Positions 17,225 through 27,083 of a DNA stretch of 64,000 nt are shown in pieces (positions within the stretch are counted from its first letter, which is position 1; every line of letters starts with the position of its first letter). The DNA is from Bacteroides caecigallinarum (GTDB taxonomy: Bacteria; Bacteroidota; Bacteroidia; Bacteroidales; Bacteroidaceae). A program made the position numbers and the translations under genes. The stretch lies in the NCBI RefSeq assembly GCF_016901995.1, contig NZ_JACJLE010000004.1:38745-102744 (forward strand). Reading direction: 5' to 3'. The notes beneath the pieces are model-generated. The model had not been told where the DNA came from. It saw nothing but the letters and a program-made list of their open reading frames with translations, and did no database searches.

Positions 17225-18676
17225 ATGATGAAAACGTTTTTTATGTTAGTGACAAGTTCGATGTTGACACTTGTTACATGTGCATGTAATTCCGAAGAAG
17301 TGAATACTCCTGACAAAGATGGAGGAATTTTTATTGAAAATGTAGCTGAACAGAACACTGCCCGTGCTATTGAAATTATAGATAATGCAATAAAATGTTA
17401 TTTCCCGGAATCTGGAACGAGTATGACTCGCTATTATAATCCTTACACAAAAACGAATTCTACAGAAATAGCTAGTGTATGGATGTATACCAGTTCTATA
17501 GAGGCAGTAAATGCGGCCATGAAAGCTATGAAAACTGGGAAAGATAACGGTTCAGCGTCTTTATATGACGAAAACTTCGAGCGTTACAAGGAGCTCTTGA
17601 AGACGTTATATGATAATCTTGAGTATTATGCCGGAACTTATACTTTAACTTCTTATACCCAAACAAAGGAATGGACTGTGTATGGAGTGAACAGAGGTAG
17701 GGACAAGGGAGCAGCCGACGTAGAAGGAGTTCTTAATGTCTATGATGACCAGATGTGGCTTATACGTGAGCTGATAGAGTCTTATCATCTGACTGGCGAG
17801 CAAAAGTATTTGGAAAAAGCCGAATACTTAACTTCATATGTCTTGGATGGATGGGATTGTACTTTAGATAATAGCGGAAAGCAAAATGGAGGTATTACAT
17901 GGGGACCTGGGTATTTCACTAAGCATTCTTGTAGTAACGGTCCTTTGGTAAGCCCTTTGGTCTGGTTGCATGAGATATATAAAGGCAAAGCAGATGAAGT
18001 AACATATGGATATGTAGCTGAGAATAACAGCCGCAAAGTTAAGACGGAGAAAAAGGCTGATTATTACTTGAATTTCGCAAAAGCAGTATATGATTATCAG
18101 AAGGGACATCTTATGAATCCAGGAATAGGTGTTTATGATGATATGATGGGTGGAGGAGATGAAATAAAGTATATAATAGTTGACGGTGAAAGATATCGTG
18201 ATAATACGCCTCTGCCAGACCGTGTAGGACCAGCTATTTCATATAATTCCGGTACAATGCTTTCTGGTGCGTCAGATTTATATAGAGTAACTGGTGATAA
18301 AGTTTATAGTGATGACATGATTTCATTGTCCGACAATAGTTTTTCTTATTTTGCAAAGCTTGACGCTGTTGTCAAAGGGTACTATTATTTTGAAATAAGT
18401 GGTTTCAACAATTGGTTTAACGGTGTCCTTATGAGAGGTTATGCTGATGTAAGAGCTAGTTATCCTAAAGCAGCAGATTATCTTAATGCATTTCAAGATA
18501 ATCTGGATTATGCTTACGAGAATTTTAACTATGAACATATGCTTCCTACTAATTTGCTAGTAGGTTGGAATAAGTCAGAAACGACAAAGAATAATGTAGA
18601 AGGCATGTTCACTTTTGCATTTGCGGCTGAATATGCTGTATTAGCAAATATAGAATGGAACTTTAAAAACAAATAA
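17225..18676 (+). CDS. GH76 family alpha-1,6-mannanase, lipoprotein
   Basis: About 483 residues from the ATG at 17225 (MMKTFFMLVTSS); upstream in-frame TTG and ATG codons would break the signal sequence. A lipidation Cys is at 19 or 21 (LVTCAC). The domain is an alpha/alpha barrel with the GH76 hallmark pair of aspartates, VYDDQMWLI (D174/D175), then ELIESYHLTGEQKYLEKA and GGITWG. Family GH76 enzymes hydrolyse internal alpha-1,6-mannosidic bonds in mannan backbones. Being a lipoprotein, it may work at the cell surface and feed oligosaccharides to SusCD. It is 61 bases after the lipoprotein gene and 7 bases before susC, so it is inside the operon. Confidence 0.85.
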   Translation: MMKTFFMLVTSSMLTLVTCACNSEEVNTPDKDGGIFIENVAEQNTARAIEIIDNAIKCYFPESGTSMTRYYNPYTKTNSTEIASVWMYTSSIEAVNAAMKAMKTGKDNGSASLYDENFERYKELLKTLYDNLEYYAGTYTLTSYTQTKEWTVYGVNRGRDKGAADVEGVLNVYDDQMWLIRELIESYHLTGEQKYLEKAEYLTSYVLDGWDCTLDNSGKQNGGITWGPGYFTKHSCSNGPLVSPLVWLHEIYKGKADEVTYGYVAENNSRKVKTEKKADYYLNFAKAVYDYQKGHLMNPGIGVYDDMMGGGDEIKYIIVDGERYRDNTPLPDRVGPAISYNSGTMLSGASDLYRVTGDKVYSDDMISLSDNSFSYFAKLDAVVKGYYYFEISGFNNWFNGVLMRGYADVRASYPKAADYLNAFQDNLDYAYENFNYEHMLPTNLLVGWNKSETTKNNVEGMFTFAFAAEYAVLANIEWNFKNK

Positions 18677-18683
18677 ATGAACT

Positions 18684-21600
18684 ATGAAGAATTTAGGTAA
18701 ATTACAATGCAACTTATCTTATTTGGCTTTAGCATTTCTGTTAGTGCTGATTCCTGTTGATATGTTTGCTCAGAAAACAATTTCAGTATCGGGAGTAGTC
18801 ATTGATGAAAATAATGATCCGATTATCGGTGCAGCCGTACAAGTTAAAAACACGGACACTGGAGTTATAACAGACATTGATGGACGTTATATAATCAATG
18901 CAGCTGATGATGCTATACTTTGTTTTAGCTATGTAGGTCTTAAAAGTGTAGAAGAAAAAGTCAATGGACGTACCACTGTGAATGTTACCATGATGACTGA
19001 TGCAAAGATGATTGATGAAGTCGTTGTTGTTGGATATGGTACACAACGTAGAGGGTCATTGACTGGTGCTGTATCAGGAGTTAAAGGACAGGATTTAATT
19101 AAGACAAAGAGTGAGAACCCTCAAAACATGCTTACCGGACGTATCCCAGGATTGCGTGTATGGCAAAAAAGTTCAGAGCCAGGTACATATAGCAATAGCT
19201 TTGATGTTCGTGGTATGGGTAGTCCTTTGGTTGTTATCGATGGTATTCCACGTAGTGTTGAAGAGTTTCAACGTTTGAATGCAACAGATATCGAAGATAT
19301 TTCCGTATTGAAGGATGCTTCGGCTGCAATATATGGTGTACGTGCTGCTAATGGTGTTGTTCTGGTAACAACTAAAAAAGGAAACTCTGGAAAAACTGAG
19401 GTTACTTATAATGGCTCTTATACAGTGCAGCAGCCATCTCGTATGCCAAAGCTTGCAGATCCTTATGAAACAATGACTCTCTATAACGAAATGGCCATGA
19501 ATAATATCAATGGTGGTAATTGGGTCTATAATGAGGATGATTTTGAGGCTTTCCGCAATGGCTCACGTAGGACAACAGATTGGAATGATTTGATTATTGC
19601 TAAAACTGCTCCACAGACACAGCATGATATTAGCATCTCTGGAGGAAATGATAAAACCAAATACTATATCAGTATGGGTTATTTTTATCAAGAAGGTATT
19701 TTTAAATCTGGAGATTTGAACTATAATAAATTCAATGTACGTTCAAATATTTCAACTGAAGTAGCAAAGGGTGTTAAATTTGAACTTAATCTCAGCGGTG
19801 TTTCTGATGAGAGAAATACTCCTTATACAAACTCGCAAGAAATTATTAAGAACTATTGGAGTCAAGGTGTACTTTTCCCTGCATATGCTGATCCGGAAAA
19901 TACAATGTTGAACTATGAGGGTCTTGATATGCAAAGAAATACTGTTGCAATGATGACATCTGATATTTCTGGTTATAAGAAATACAAACAGAAATATTTC
20001 CAGTCATCAGCAACTTTATCTGTAGATTTTGGTAAATATACATCCGTTTTGGAGGGATTGACTGCTAAGGCTATGTTCAGCTATGATTATCGTTCAGACA
20101 ATAATGAAGCTTTTCGTAAAGAATATTCTTTGTATGCTTATGATAAGACAACAGACTCGTACAGTCAGGTAATATATAGCGAAAGCTCTCCAAGTAGTAT
20201 GCGTCGTGAATTTTATGACAAATCACAAGCATTGGGTCAATTTGTATTAAATTATAATCGTACATTTAAAGAGGTACATAATGTTGGTGCCATGATAGGA
20301 TGGGAGTTGCAAAAACGCAACGGTGACAATTTCTATGCTTATAGGGATTTGGCATTTTCAATACCATATCTATTGGCAGGAGTAGATGAAGGTCAGATTG
20401 GTGGTATGAATACAGGAAGTAATGATCTTTATGAACAAGCTAGCGAGGCTTTGATCGGACGTGTAAACTACTCTTATGCTGATCGTTATCTGTTTGAAGC
20501 ACAATTCAGATATGATGGTTCAAGTAAGTTCGCTAAAGGTCATCAATGGGGATTCTTCCCTTCTGTTTCAGCCGGATGGAGAATGTCTGAAGAACCTTTC
20601 TTTAAGAACACTGATTGGCTGAAGTTTGTAAATATGTTAAAACTTCGTGCAAGTTATGGAGTATTAGGAGATGACGGAGATTTGAACTATGATTGGGCTA
20701 TGGGATATACTTATCCGGCTACTAGTGGTAATATGGCAAATGGAGACTATAATCAGTATTCTCCAGGATATATATTTGGAGGTAAATTTATATCAGCAGC
20801 AACTCCAATGGCTTTGCCAAACGAAAGTATTACTTGGTTTAAATCTAAGACTTTTGATATAGGTTTTGATTTTGAAGCATGGGACGGTAAACTTGGAGCT
20901 TCATTCGATTATTTTGATAGACGTCGTTCAGGTTTGTTCGCTCGTCGTACAGGAGCTTTACCTACTGTAGTTGGTGCTACTGCTCCACGTGAAAATCTGG
21001 ATAGTGACCGACAGTTTGGTATGGAGTTGGAACTTTCTCATCGCAATAGAATTGGTGATGTAGCCTATAACTTAAAAGGTATTGCAACAATAACACGTAG
21101 GAAATATCTTACAGCATCAGAAAAAGGACCATGGGCTAATTCTTATGACCGTTGGAGAAATGATAACCTGACAAACCGCTATCAAGGTGTGCAGTTCGGT
21201 TATACATCTGCAGGACGATATACAGGTTGGGAAGATATTTGGAGTTATCAGATCTTTAAGGAAAGAGACATCTTGCCAGGTGATTACAAATATGAAGACT
21301 GGAATGGTGACGGTGAGATAAACAGTCAGGATGAACATCCATATGCTTTTGACCAAACACCATGGGTTCAGTTCAGTTTGAATGCAGGAATACAGTGGAA
21401 GAACATTGATTTCAGTATGTTGTTCCAGGGTTCTGCACTTGGATCAATGGAATATAAGGAACCATTACATGAAATATGGGGTAAGAATGGTGGAGGTGCC
21501 CTAGAGCAGTTCCTCGATCGTTGGCATCCAGTTGATCCAAAAATAGATCCATATGATCCTTCTGCTGAGTGGGTTTCTGGATATTATGCATATACAGGAC

Positions 21601-21854
21601 GATGGACTAAGAATAATTCTTCTTTTAATCGTGTAAGTACTGCATATCTTCGCCTTAAGAGTATTGAATTAGGTTATACATTCCCTAAGTTAAAACAAAT
21701 ACCTAATGCAAGCTTAAGAGTTTATGCAAATGCATATAATCTGTTAACATTTACAGGAGTAAAATTTGTAGATCCTGAACATCCTGATGATGAACTTGGA
21801 CGTATGTATCCTTTGAATAAGACATACACAGTTGGTCTGTCACTTTCATTTTAA
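18684..21854 (+). CDS. SusC/RagA-type TonB-linked outer membrane transporter
   Basis: A 1056-residue outer membrane transporter that imports oligosaccharides with TonB energy. It has a signal peptide (to about residue 30, ending FAQ), a carboxypeptidase-regulatory-like domain (about 33-115, ISVSGVVIDENNDPIIGA), the SusC signature VVVVGYGTQRRGSLTGAV (about 112-129), a plug (about 120-235, with the RagA-type VLKDASAAIYGVRAANGV) and a 22-strand barrel to the C-terminal LSLSF. It is paired with SusD 29 bases downstream. Unusually for such loci, two lipoprotein genes precede it in the operon. The ligand is probably a mannan fragment, judged from the enzymes around it. Confidence 0.95.
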   Translation: MKNLGKLQCNLSYLALAFLLVLIPVDMFAQKTISVSGVVIDENNDPIIGAAVQVKNTDTGVITDIDGRYIINAADDAILCFSYVGLKSVEEKVNGRTTVNVTMMTDAKMIDEVVVVGYGTQRRGSLTGAVSGVKGQDLIKTKSENPQNMLTGRIPGLRVWQKSSEPGTYSNSFDVRGMGSPLVVIDGIPRSVEEFQRLNATDIEDISVLKDASAAIYGVRAANGVVLVTTKKGNSGKTEVTYNGSYTVQQPSRMPKLADPYETMTLYNEMAMNNINGGNWVYNEDDFEAFRNGSRRTTDWNDLIIAKTAPQTQHDISISGGNDKTKYYISMGYFYQEGIFKSGDLNYNKFNVRSNISTEVAKGVKFELNLSGVSDERNTPYTNSQEIIKNYWSQGVLFPAYADPENTMLNYEGLDMQRNTVAMMTSDISGYKKYKQKYFQSSATLSVDFGKYTSVLEGLTAKAMFSYDYRSDNNEAFRKEYSLYAYDKTTDSYSQVIYSESSPSSMRREFYDKSQALGQFVLNYNRTFKEVHNVGAMIGWELQKRNGDNFYAYRDLAFSIPYLLAGVDEGQIGGMNTGSNDLYEQASEALIGRVNYSYADRYLFEAQFRYDGSSKFAKGHQWGFFPSVSAGWRMSEEPFFKNTDWLKFVNMLKLRASYGVLGDDGDLNYDWAMGYTYPATSGNMANGDYNQYSPGYIFGGKFISAATPMALPNESITWFKSKTFDIGFDFEAWDGKLGASFDYFDRRRSGLFARRTGALPTVVGATAPRENLDSDRQFGMELELSHRNRIGDVAYNLKGIATITRRKYLTASEKGPWANSYDRWRNDNLTNRYQGVQFGYTSAGRYTGWEDIWSYQIFKERDILPGDYKYEDWNGDGEINSQDEHPYAFDQTPWVQFSLNAGIQWKNIDFSMLFQGSALGSMEYKEPLHEIWGKNGGGALEQFLDRWHPVDPKIDPYDPSAEWVSGYYAYTGRWTKNNSSFNRVSTAYLRLKSIELGYTFPKLKQIPNASLRVYANAYNLLTFTGVKFVDPEHPDDELGRMYPLNKTYTVGLSLSF

Positions 21855-21883
21855 TAAGTAGTGTAAAAATAAAAACGATTGAT

Positions 21884-23941
21884 ATGAAACATAAATTGAT
21901 ATCCGCAGCATTGTGTTTGACACTTGCTACTTCGTGCTTGGATTTAGATATTGATCCTAAAAATATTATTACTTCTGAATCTTTGATATCCAATGAGTCC
22001 GGTATGGATATATACATGGCTCGTATGTATAGTAATATGCCATGGGAGGATTTCAAGTATTTAGGTCAATGGGGTATAAATTTTAATGGATGGTTAAATG
22101 CGGTAGGTATTGATGGTACCGGTGAAGCTTTGAACCGAGATGGTATTTGTAAATCCTTTACAGGTGAAGATAATCCATATTGGGGAAAGGCATTTGAATT
22201 GATACGCGATGCAAATTATTTGATTGAGAATCTTCCTAAGTACAAAGATTCTTTCGCTAGTGTTACTTACAATCATTATCTGGGAGAAGCTTATTATGTA
22301 CGAGCTACTGTTTTTTATGCAATGGCTCGTAGGTTTGGTGGAGTACCATTGGTTACAAAAGTATTGCAGTATCCTGGAAATGATAATCTCGAAGTTCCTA
22401 GAGCTAGCGAAGAAGAAACGTGGGACCAGATATTGTCTGATTATGATACAGCAATAGAACTAATGATGCCTACAAGTCCTAAAAGCGGATACAGTAACAG
22501 GTATGTTGCATTGGCATTTAAGTCAGAAGCAATGTTGTATGCAGGTTGCGTTGCTAAGTATAATGAAACTGTAAGTGGTAGACTTACTGGTCTGGGTGCG
22601 AAGACTGGTGTACGTGTTATTGGTTTTGCTGAGGACCGTTGGCAAGAAGCGTCGAAGAAATATTTTACAGAAGCTTACAAAGCCGCTTCAGAAGTTATAA
22701 AAGACGGTGGATATGAACTATATAAGAAGAAATGGCTTGCAAATGATCCTGAAGCACAATATCAGAATATGGTTGATATGTTCTCAGATCTTGATAATCC
22801 GGAAAATATCTATGTGAAAGAATATTCATATCCAACTAGTACACACGCTTTTGACTCATATAATTTGCCACGTACATTTAAGGCTCCATTAAACTGTGGA
22901 ACTTGTCCGACTGCAGATTTTGTAGAGTTGTTTGATGGCTTTGAACATTATGCTGACGGTACACTGAAGGTTACTGATGGTAATTCTAATGCAGATGGCA
23001 ATTATATTATGTATGATAAGCCAATGGATTATTTTAAGAATGCCGAACCACGTTTACGTGCTTATGTTATTTTCCCTGGTGATGTTTTTAAAGGTCAGAC
23101 TATAGAAATTTATGCAGGAGTTTATACAGGTAATACTCCAATTAAACCTCTTTTCGATGACTATTCTTATGCAACAGGAACAACAAAATATCAACATTTG
23201 TCAGCTTATAAGGATACTCCAAAGACACTTTGGTTAAGTCCAAAGCCTGAAGGTAGCCAGGAAATAGTACAACTGGAGGACGGAACAACAATGACTGCTT
23301 CTGGATTTAATGGTCCATTTTATGATGAAGGTGGTTCTGCTCTAACAGGTTTATTATTGCGTAAATGGCTTAATCCTGATCCGTCATTTGAACCTCGTGA
23401 AGGTAATAGTGCGCAGCCATTTGTCTTGATGAGATATGCCGAAGTTCTGCTTAATGCGGCAGAAGCAGCTGTAGAACTATCTTTGGCTGGTGTTCCATCA
23501 CCTGACGGTACAGATATGTTGGCTGTTGCTACTCAAGCTATAAAGGATATTCGTGAACGTGCCGGTGCGGAACCTCTTAATGGAAATTTAACTGCATCAA
23601 ATGAGAGCCGTGATATCGTTCGTAAAGAGCGTAGAAAAGAATTGGCGTTTGAAAATAAGACCAAATGGGATTTGCGTCGTTGGCGTGTTAATCATGATGA
23701 AGGTAGAGATGGTTTTTGGGGTATTAAGCGTGATAAGAACCTTTTCAGTAATAACGTTAACTATCGTTTCCGTGGTATTTATCCGTTTTATTCAACTAAG
23801 GATAAAAAATGGTTCTTTGATGTTCGTTTCCAATATGTAAGTGAAAAAACATTTGGATATACTCCTTTGGATTATTATTTTGAAATACCTAGTGGTGAGG
23901 TTTCTAAGAGTCTTGTAATAGATCAGCAACCTAATAGATAA
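21884..23941 (+). CDS. SusD/RagB-type glycan-binding surface lipoprotein
   Basis: A 685-residue lipoprotein that caps the SusC channel and captures glycans at the cell surface. The signal peptide ends LATSC with lipidated Cys at about 18. The TPR-rich SusD core is recognisable by YHLYLGEAYYVRATVFYAM-like text (seen here as NHYLGEAYYVRATVFYAMAR), by PRASEEETWDQILSDYDTAI, and by the C-terminal ERRKELAFENKTKWDLRRWR motif. It is longer than average SusD (about 520-600), with an extra stretch around 330-480. The DUF3823 gene follows at 28 bases. Confidence 0.95.
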   Translation: MKHKLISAALCLTLATSCLDLDIDPKNIITSESLISNESGMDIYMARMYSNMPWEDFKYLGQWGINFNGWLNAVGIDGTGEALNRDGICKSFTGEDNPYWGKAFELIRDANYLIENLPKYKDSFASVTYNHYLGEAYYVRATVFYAMARRFGGVPLVTKVLQYPGNDNLEVPRASEEETWDQILSDYDTAIELMMPTSPKSGYSNRYVALAFKSEAMLYAGCVAKYNETVSGRLTGLGAKTGVRVIGFAEDRWQEASKKYFTEAYKAASEVIKDGGYELYKKKWLANDPEAQYQNMVDMFSDLDNPENIYVKEYSYPTSTHAFDSYNLPRTFKAPLNCGTCPTADFVELFDGFEHYADGTLKVTDGNSNADGNYIMYDKPMDYFKNAEPRLRAYVIFPGDVFKGQTIEIYAGVYTGNTPIKPLFDDYSYATGTTKYQHLSAYKDTPKTLWLSPKPEGSQEIVQLEDGTTMTASGFNGPFYDEGGSALTGLLLRKWLNPDPSFEPREGNSAQPFVLMRYAEVLLNAAEAAVELSLAGVPSPDGTDMLAVATQAIKDIRERAGAEPLNGNLTASNESRDIVRKERRKELAFENKTKWDLRRWRVNHDEGRDGFWGIKRDKNLFSNNVNYRFRGIYPFYSTKDKKWFFDVRFQYVSEKTFGYTPLDYYFEIPSGEVSKSLVIDQQPNR

Positions 23942-23969
23942 AAAATAAAATCATAAAAAAGTAAACGAT

Positions 23970-24785
23970 ATGAAAAAAATAAAATTTTACAGCTTGCTTT
24001 GTGCAGTATTTCTTATGACATCGTGCCAAATGTTTGAGATGGATAATTATGATGAACCAAGTGAAACAATTTGGGGAGAGGTCGTTGATGAGGCAACAGG
24101 TAAAAGAGTTCTTACAGATCAAGGAAGTGAAGGAATAAGAGTACGCCTTACTGAGTTAAGTTGGGGAGAAAATGTTCAGCATAACCCTGATTTCTATTGT
24201 ATGCTTGACGGTACTTTCCGCAATACAAAAATTTTTGAAGGTGATTATAATATTCGTATCGATGGTCCTTTTATTCCGTTAGTGCGTGAAAATACTGATG
24301 GCACATTATTATTCGATGGTTCTCAAAATACAAGGATAAGTGGTACTACTAAAGTGAAATTTGAGGTACAGCCTTTTCTTAATGTAGAGTTTGTGGGCGA
24401 TCCGCAAGTTAGTAATGGTGTAATAAGTGCAAAGGTTAAGGTTACACGAGGAGTTACGAATGAAATATTTCGTGAAAAAATTGAGCCAATGGGTAATTGG
24501 AAAGATGAATATTTAAATGTTACAGATATACAACTGTTTGTAAGTTATTCAAGTACGGTTGGATATCGTGCCCGTGATGATCGCTGGTCGAATAAGATAG
24601 AGTATTCTGGGGATGAATTTAATGAACTTTTAGGTCAACCTGTTCAAATAAGTTCAATTGGTAATATCCCTTCAGGAAGAAAAGTATTTATTCGTGCTGC
24701 AGCTCGTATAAATTATGACACTCCTGTTGGTAGTGGAACTCGTCGTTGGAATTATAGTGAACCTGTAGAGGTTCTTATACCATAA
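23970..24785 (+). CDS. DUF3823 domain lipoprotein
   Basis: A 271-residue lipoprotein (signal ending LMTSC) that fits DUF3823, a family found directly after SusD genes in Bacteroidetes. The N-terminal half is an Ig-like or regulatory-like beta sandwich (ETIWGEVVDEATGKRV, then YNIRIDGPFIPL), and the C-terminal half is also beta-rich. It probably sits at the surface and helps bind the glycan, as other third lipoproteins of SusCD loci do; that is inference from position. A hairpin follows the stop codon and separates it from the enzyme genes. Confidence 0.85.
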   Translation: MKKIKFYSLLCAVFLMTSCQMFEMDNYDEPSETIWGEVVDEATGKRVLTDQGSEGIRVRLTELSWGENVQHNPDFYCMLDGTFRNTKIFEGDYNIRIDGPFIPLVRENTDGTLLFDGSQNTRISGTTKVKFEVQPFLNVEFVGDPQVSNGVISAKVKVTRGVTNEIFREKIEPMGNWKDEYLNVTDIQLFVSYSSTVGYRARDDRWSNKIEYSGDEFNELLGQPVQISSIGNIPSGRKVFIRAAARINYDTPVGSGTRRWNYSEPVEVLIP

Positions 24786-24792
24786 TTTTTTG

Positions 24793-24833
24793 TCGGCAAG
24801 AAAATATAGTCTTATAATATATCTTCTTGCCGA
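24793..24833 (+). terminator. Intra-operon hairpin after DUF3823
   Basis: TCGGCAAGAA and TTCTTGCCGA form a perfect 10-bp stem with an AT-rich loop, followed only by TAAATTTA, so termination would be weak. It may stop part of the transcripts or protect the 3' end of the susCD part of the mRNA. Confidence 0.5.
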
Positions 24834-24874
24834 TAAATTTATTGGATTTAATACCTGAAAAATAATTTTTAATT

Positions 24875-27046
24875 ATGAAACGCAATTATTTTCTAATAAG
24901 CATTCTTGCCATGAGTATTCCAGTTATGGCTCAGACAAACAAGAATGTTAAAACAACTTTTCAAACTTCAAGAGAATGGAAGTCAACAATAGACAATCGC
25001 GCTGACGCTGTTATGGTATATGGGGTAGGCGGTAATCCATCTGATAATTCTAAAAAACTTTCATTTGAAGACAGAGTACGGTCATGGAGAGAAAAAGGTT
25101 ATACCGTACATTTTATGACAGGTATTGCCTGGGGGGAATATCAAGACTATTTTACTGGAGCATGGGATGGAAAATCTCATCTTGACGAAGGTCAGGTTAC
25201 AATGGCGGGGGATACAATTTGGCATGGACATTTGGTTCCATATATAGTTCCATCAAATAACTTTCTGAAGTACATGAAGGAAAAACATGTGAAAAGAGTT
25301 ATTGATGCCGGAATTGATGCTATTTTTATGGAAGAACCTGAATTTTGGGCAAGAGCTGGATATAGTGATGCTTTCAAGAAAGAATGGAAAGAGTATTATG
25401 GGTTCGACTGGAGACCTCAACATGAATCTCCAGAGAATACTTATCTAGCAAATAAACTGAAATACCATTTGTACTACAGAGCTCTTAATGAAGTCTTTAC
25501 TTATGCTAAGGAATATGGTAAAAGCAAGGGAATGGATGTAAAATGTTATGTACCTACCCATTCTTTGGTTAATTATTCGCAATGGCAGATTGTAAGTCCT
25601 GAGGCTAGTTTGGCTTCATTGCCATGTGTGGATGGCTACATAGCTCAGGTATGGACTGGAACATCACGTGAACCAAATTATTTTGATGGTATTAAGCGTG
25701 AACGTGTTTTTGAAAACGCTTATCTGGAATATGGCTCTATGGAGTCGATGACAGCACCTACGGGGCGTAAAATGTTTTTTTTGACTGACCCTATTGAGGA
25801 TTGGCCTCGTGACTGGGCTGATTATAAGAAGAATTATCAGGCTACTTTTACAGCTCAGCTGTTATATCCTAATATCGCTGATTTTGAAGTAATGCCTTGG
25901 CCGGAACGAATCTATGAAGGACTTTATCGCACTAGTGCGAACAGTGACAAAAAAGAACGTATTCCCCGGTTTTATTCTACTCAAATGCAGGTCATGATAA
26001 ATACTCTGAATAAAATGCCTTTGTCTGAGAATAAATTGAATGGCAGCCACGGAATCAGTGTATTGATGTCAAATTCTCTCATGTTCCAGCGTTTCCCTAC
26101 GCATGATGGATATGAAGATCCTCAGTTGGCTAATTTTTATGGCCTGGCATTGCCTTTACTGAAACGTGGAGTTCCTGTAAAAACAGCTCATATTGAGAAT
26201 TTGGGGTATAAAGAAACTTTGGCTGATACTAAGATATTATTGATGACTTATTCGAATATGAAACCATTGGAACCGGAAGCGCACAGATATTTGGCTCAAT
26301 GGGTAAAAGATGGTGGCATTTTGATATATAGTGGAACAGATAAGGATCCTTTCCAAAGCGTTAGAGAATGGTGGAATACAGGTGAAAAGAAATATGCAAC
26401 TCCGTCAGCTCATTTATTTGAGTTACTAGATATTCCGGATTCTGCCCAGGGTGAGTATCGTTGTGGAAAAGGTACGGTATGTGTTTTACGTACAGATCCT
26501 AAAGATTATATATTAAACAAAAACGGCGATAAGGAATTCCTGAAATTGCTTTCACGTATGTACCGACAGAATGCTAAGGCTGGAGAACTTGAGTTTAAGA
26601 ATAATTTTTATCTGGAACGTGGGGCATACGATTTGGTAGCTGTTCTTGATGAAAGCGTAAGTAGTGATTCTTATGTTGTAAAAGGTTGTTTGATAGATCT
26701 TTTTGATCCTAGTTTACCGGTTATAACCAATAAGAAGGTAAATACTGGAGAACAAGCTTTTTTGCTCGATGTAAATCGAATAGCTAATAAAAAGTTACCT
26801 CAAGTATTGGCATCTGCAAGTCGTGAGGAAAATGAAGAGCGTGGTAAAAGATATTATTCGTACGTAGCAAAATCTCCTTCCGAAACATCGAATATATCTC
26901 GTGTCCTGCTGCCTGCATGTCCAAAAAGTGTAAAGATTGATGGTAAGGAAAAAATCGATTTGCGAAATTGGGACAAGCAAAGCAGTACTTATTTGATTGC
27001 GTTCGAGAATAATCCTGACGGAGTCAATGTGACATTTGAATGGTGA
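24875..27046 (+). CDS. Putative glycoside hydrolase, TIM barrel with GH42-like layout, unassigned family
   Basis: A 723-residue exported protein (signal peptide 1-20 ending VMAQ) that I cannot place in a named family. The first half (about 40-380) reads like a TIM barrel with SFEDRVRSWREKGYTVHFMT and a strand ending IDAIFMEEPEFW (E153/E154), and a later AYLEYGSMES (E286); such paired acidic residues are expected for a retaining glycosidase of clan GH-A. The second part (about 385-560, ISVLMSNSLMF ... DTKILLMTYSNMKPLEPEAH ... DGGILIYSGTD) looks like the Rossmann-type trimerisation domain of GH42 enzymes, followed by a beta domain. With no lipobox it is likely periplasmic. Activity on a mannose-containing glycan is inferred only from context. 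Confidence 0.6.
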   Translation: MKRNYFLISILAMSIPVMAQTNKNVKTTFQTSREWKSTIDNRADAVMVYGVGGNPSDNSKKLSFEDRVRSWREKGYTVHFMTGIAWGEYQDYFTGAWDGKSHLDEGQVTMAGDTIWHGHLVPYIVPSNNFLKYMKEKHVKRVIDAGIDAIFMEEPEFWARAGYSDAFKKEWKEYYGFDWRPQHESPENTYLANKLKYHLYYRALNEVFTYAKEYGKSKGMDVKCYVPTHSLVNYSQWQIVSPEASLASLPCVDGYIAQVWTGTSREPNYFDGIKRERVFENAYLEYGSMESMTAPTGRKMFFLTDPIEDWPRDWADYKKNYQATFTAQLLYPNIADFEVMPWPERIYEGLYRTSANSDKKERIPRFYSTQMQVMINTLNKMPLSENKLNGSHGISVLMSNSLMFQRFPTHDGYEDPQLANFYGLALPLLKRGVPVKTAHIENLGYKETLADTKILLMTYSNMKPLEPEAHRYLAQWVKDGGILIYSGTDKDPFQSVREWWNTGEKKYATPSAHLFELLDIPDSAQGEYRCGKGTVCVLRTDPKDYILNKNGDKEFLKLLSRMYRQNAKAGELEFKNNFYLERGAYDLVAVLDESVSSDSYVVKGCLIDLFDPSLPVITNKKVNTGEQAFLLDVNRIANKKLPQVLASASREENEERGKRYYSYVAKSPSETSNISRVLLPACPKSVKIDGKEKIDLRNWDKQSSTYLIAFENNPDGVNVTFEW

Positions 27047-27083
27047 TTTTTAATATTTAATTCTTTGCTTTATAAAAATATTT

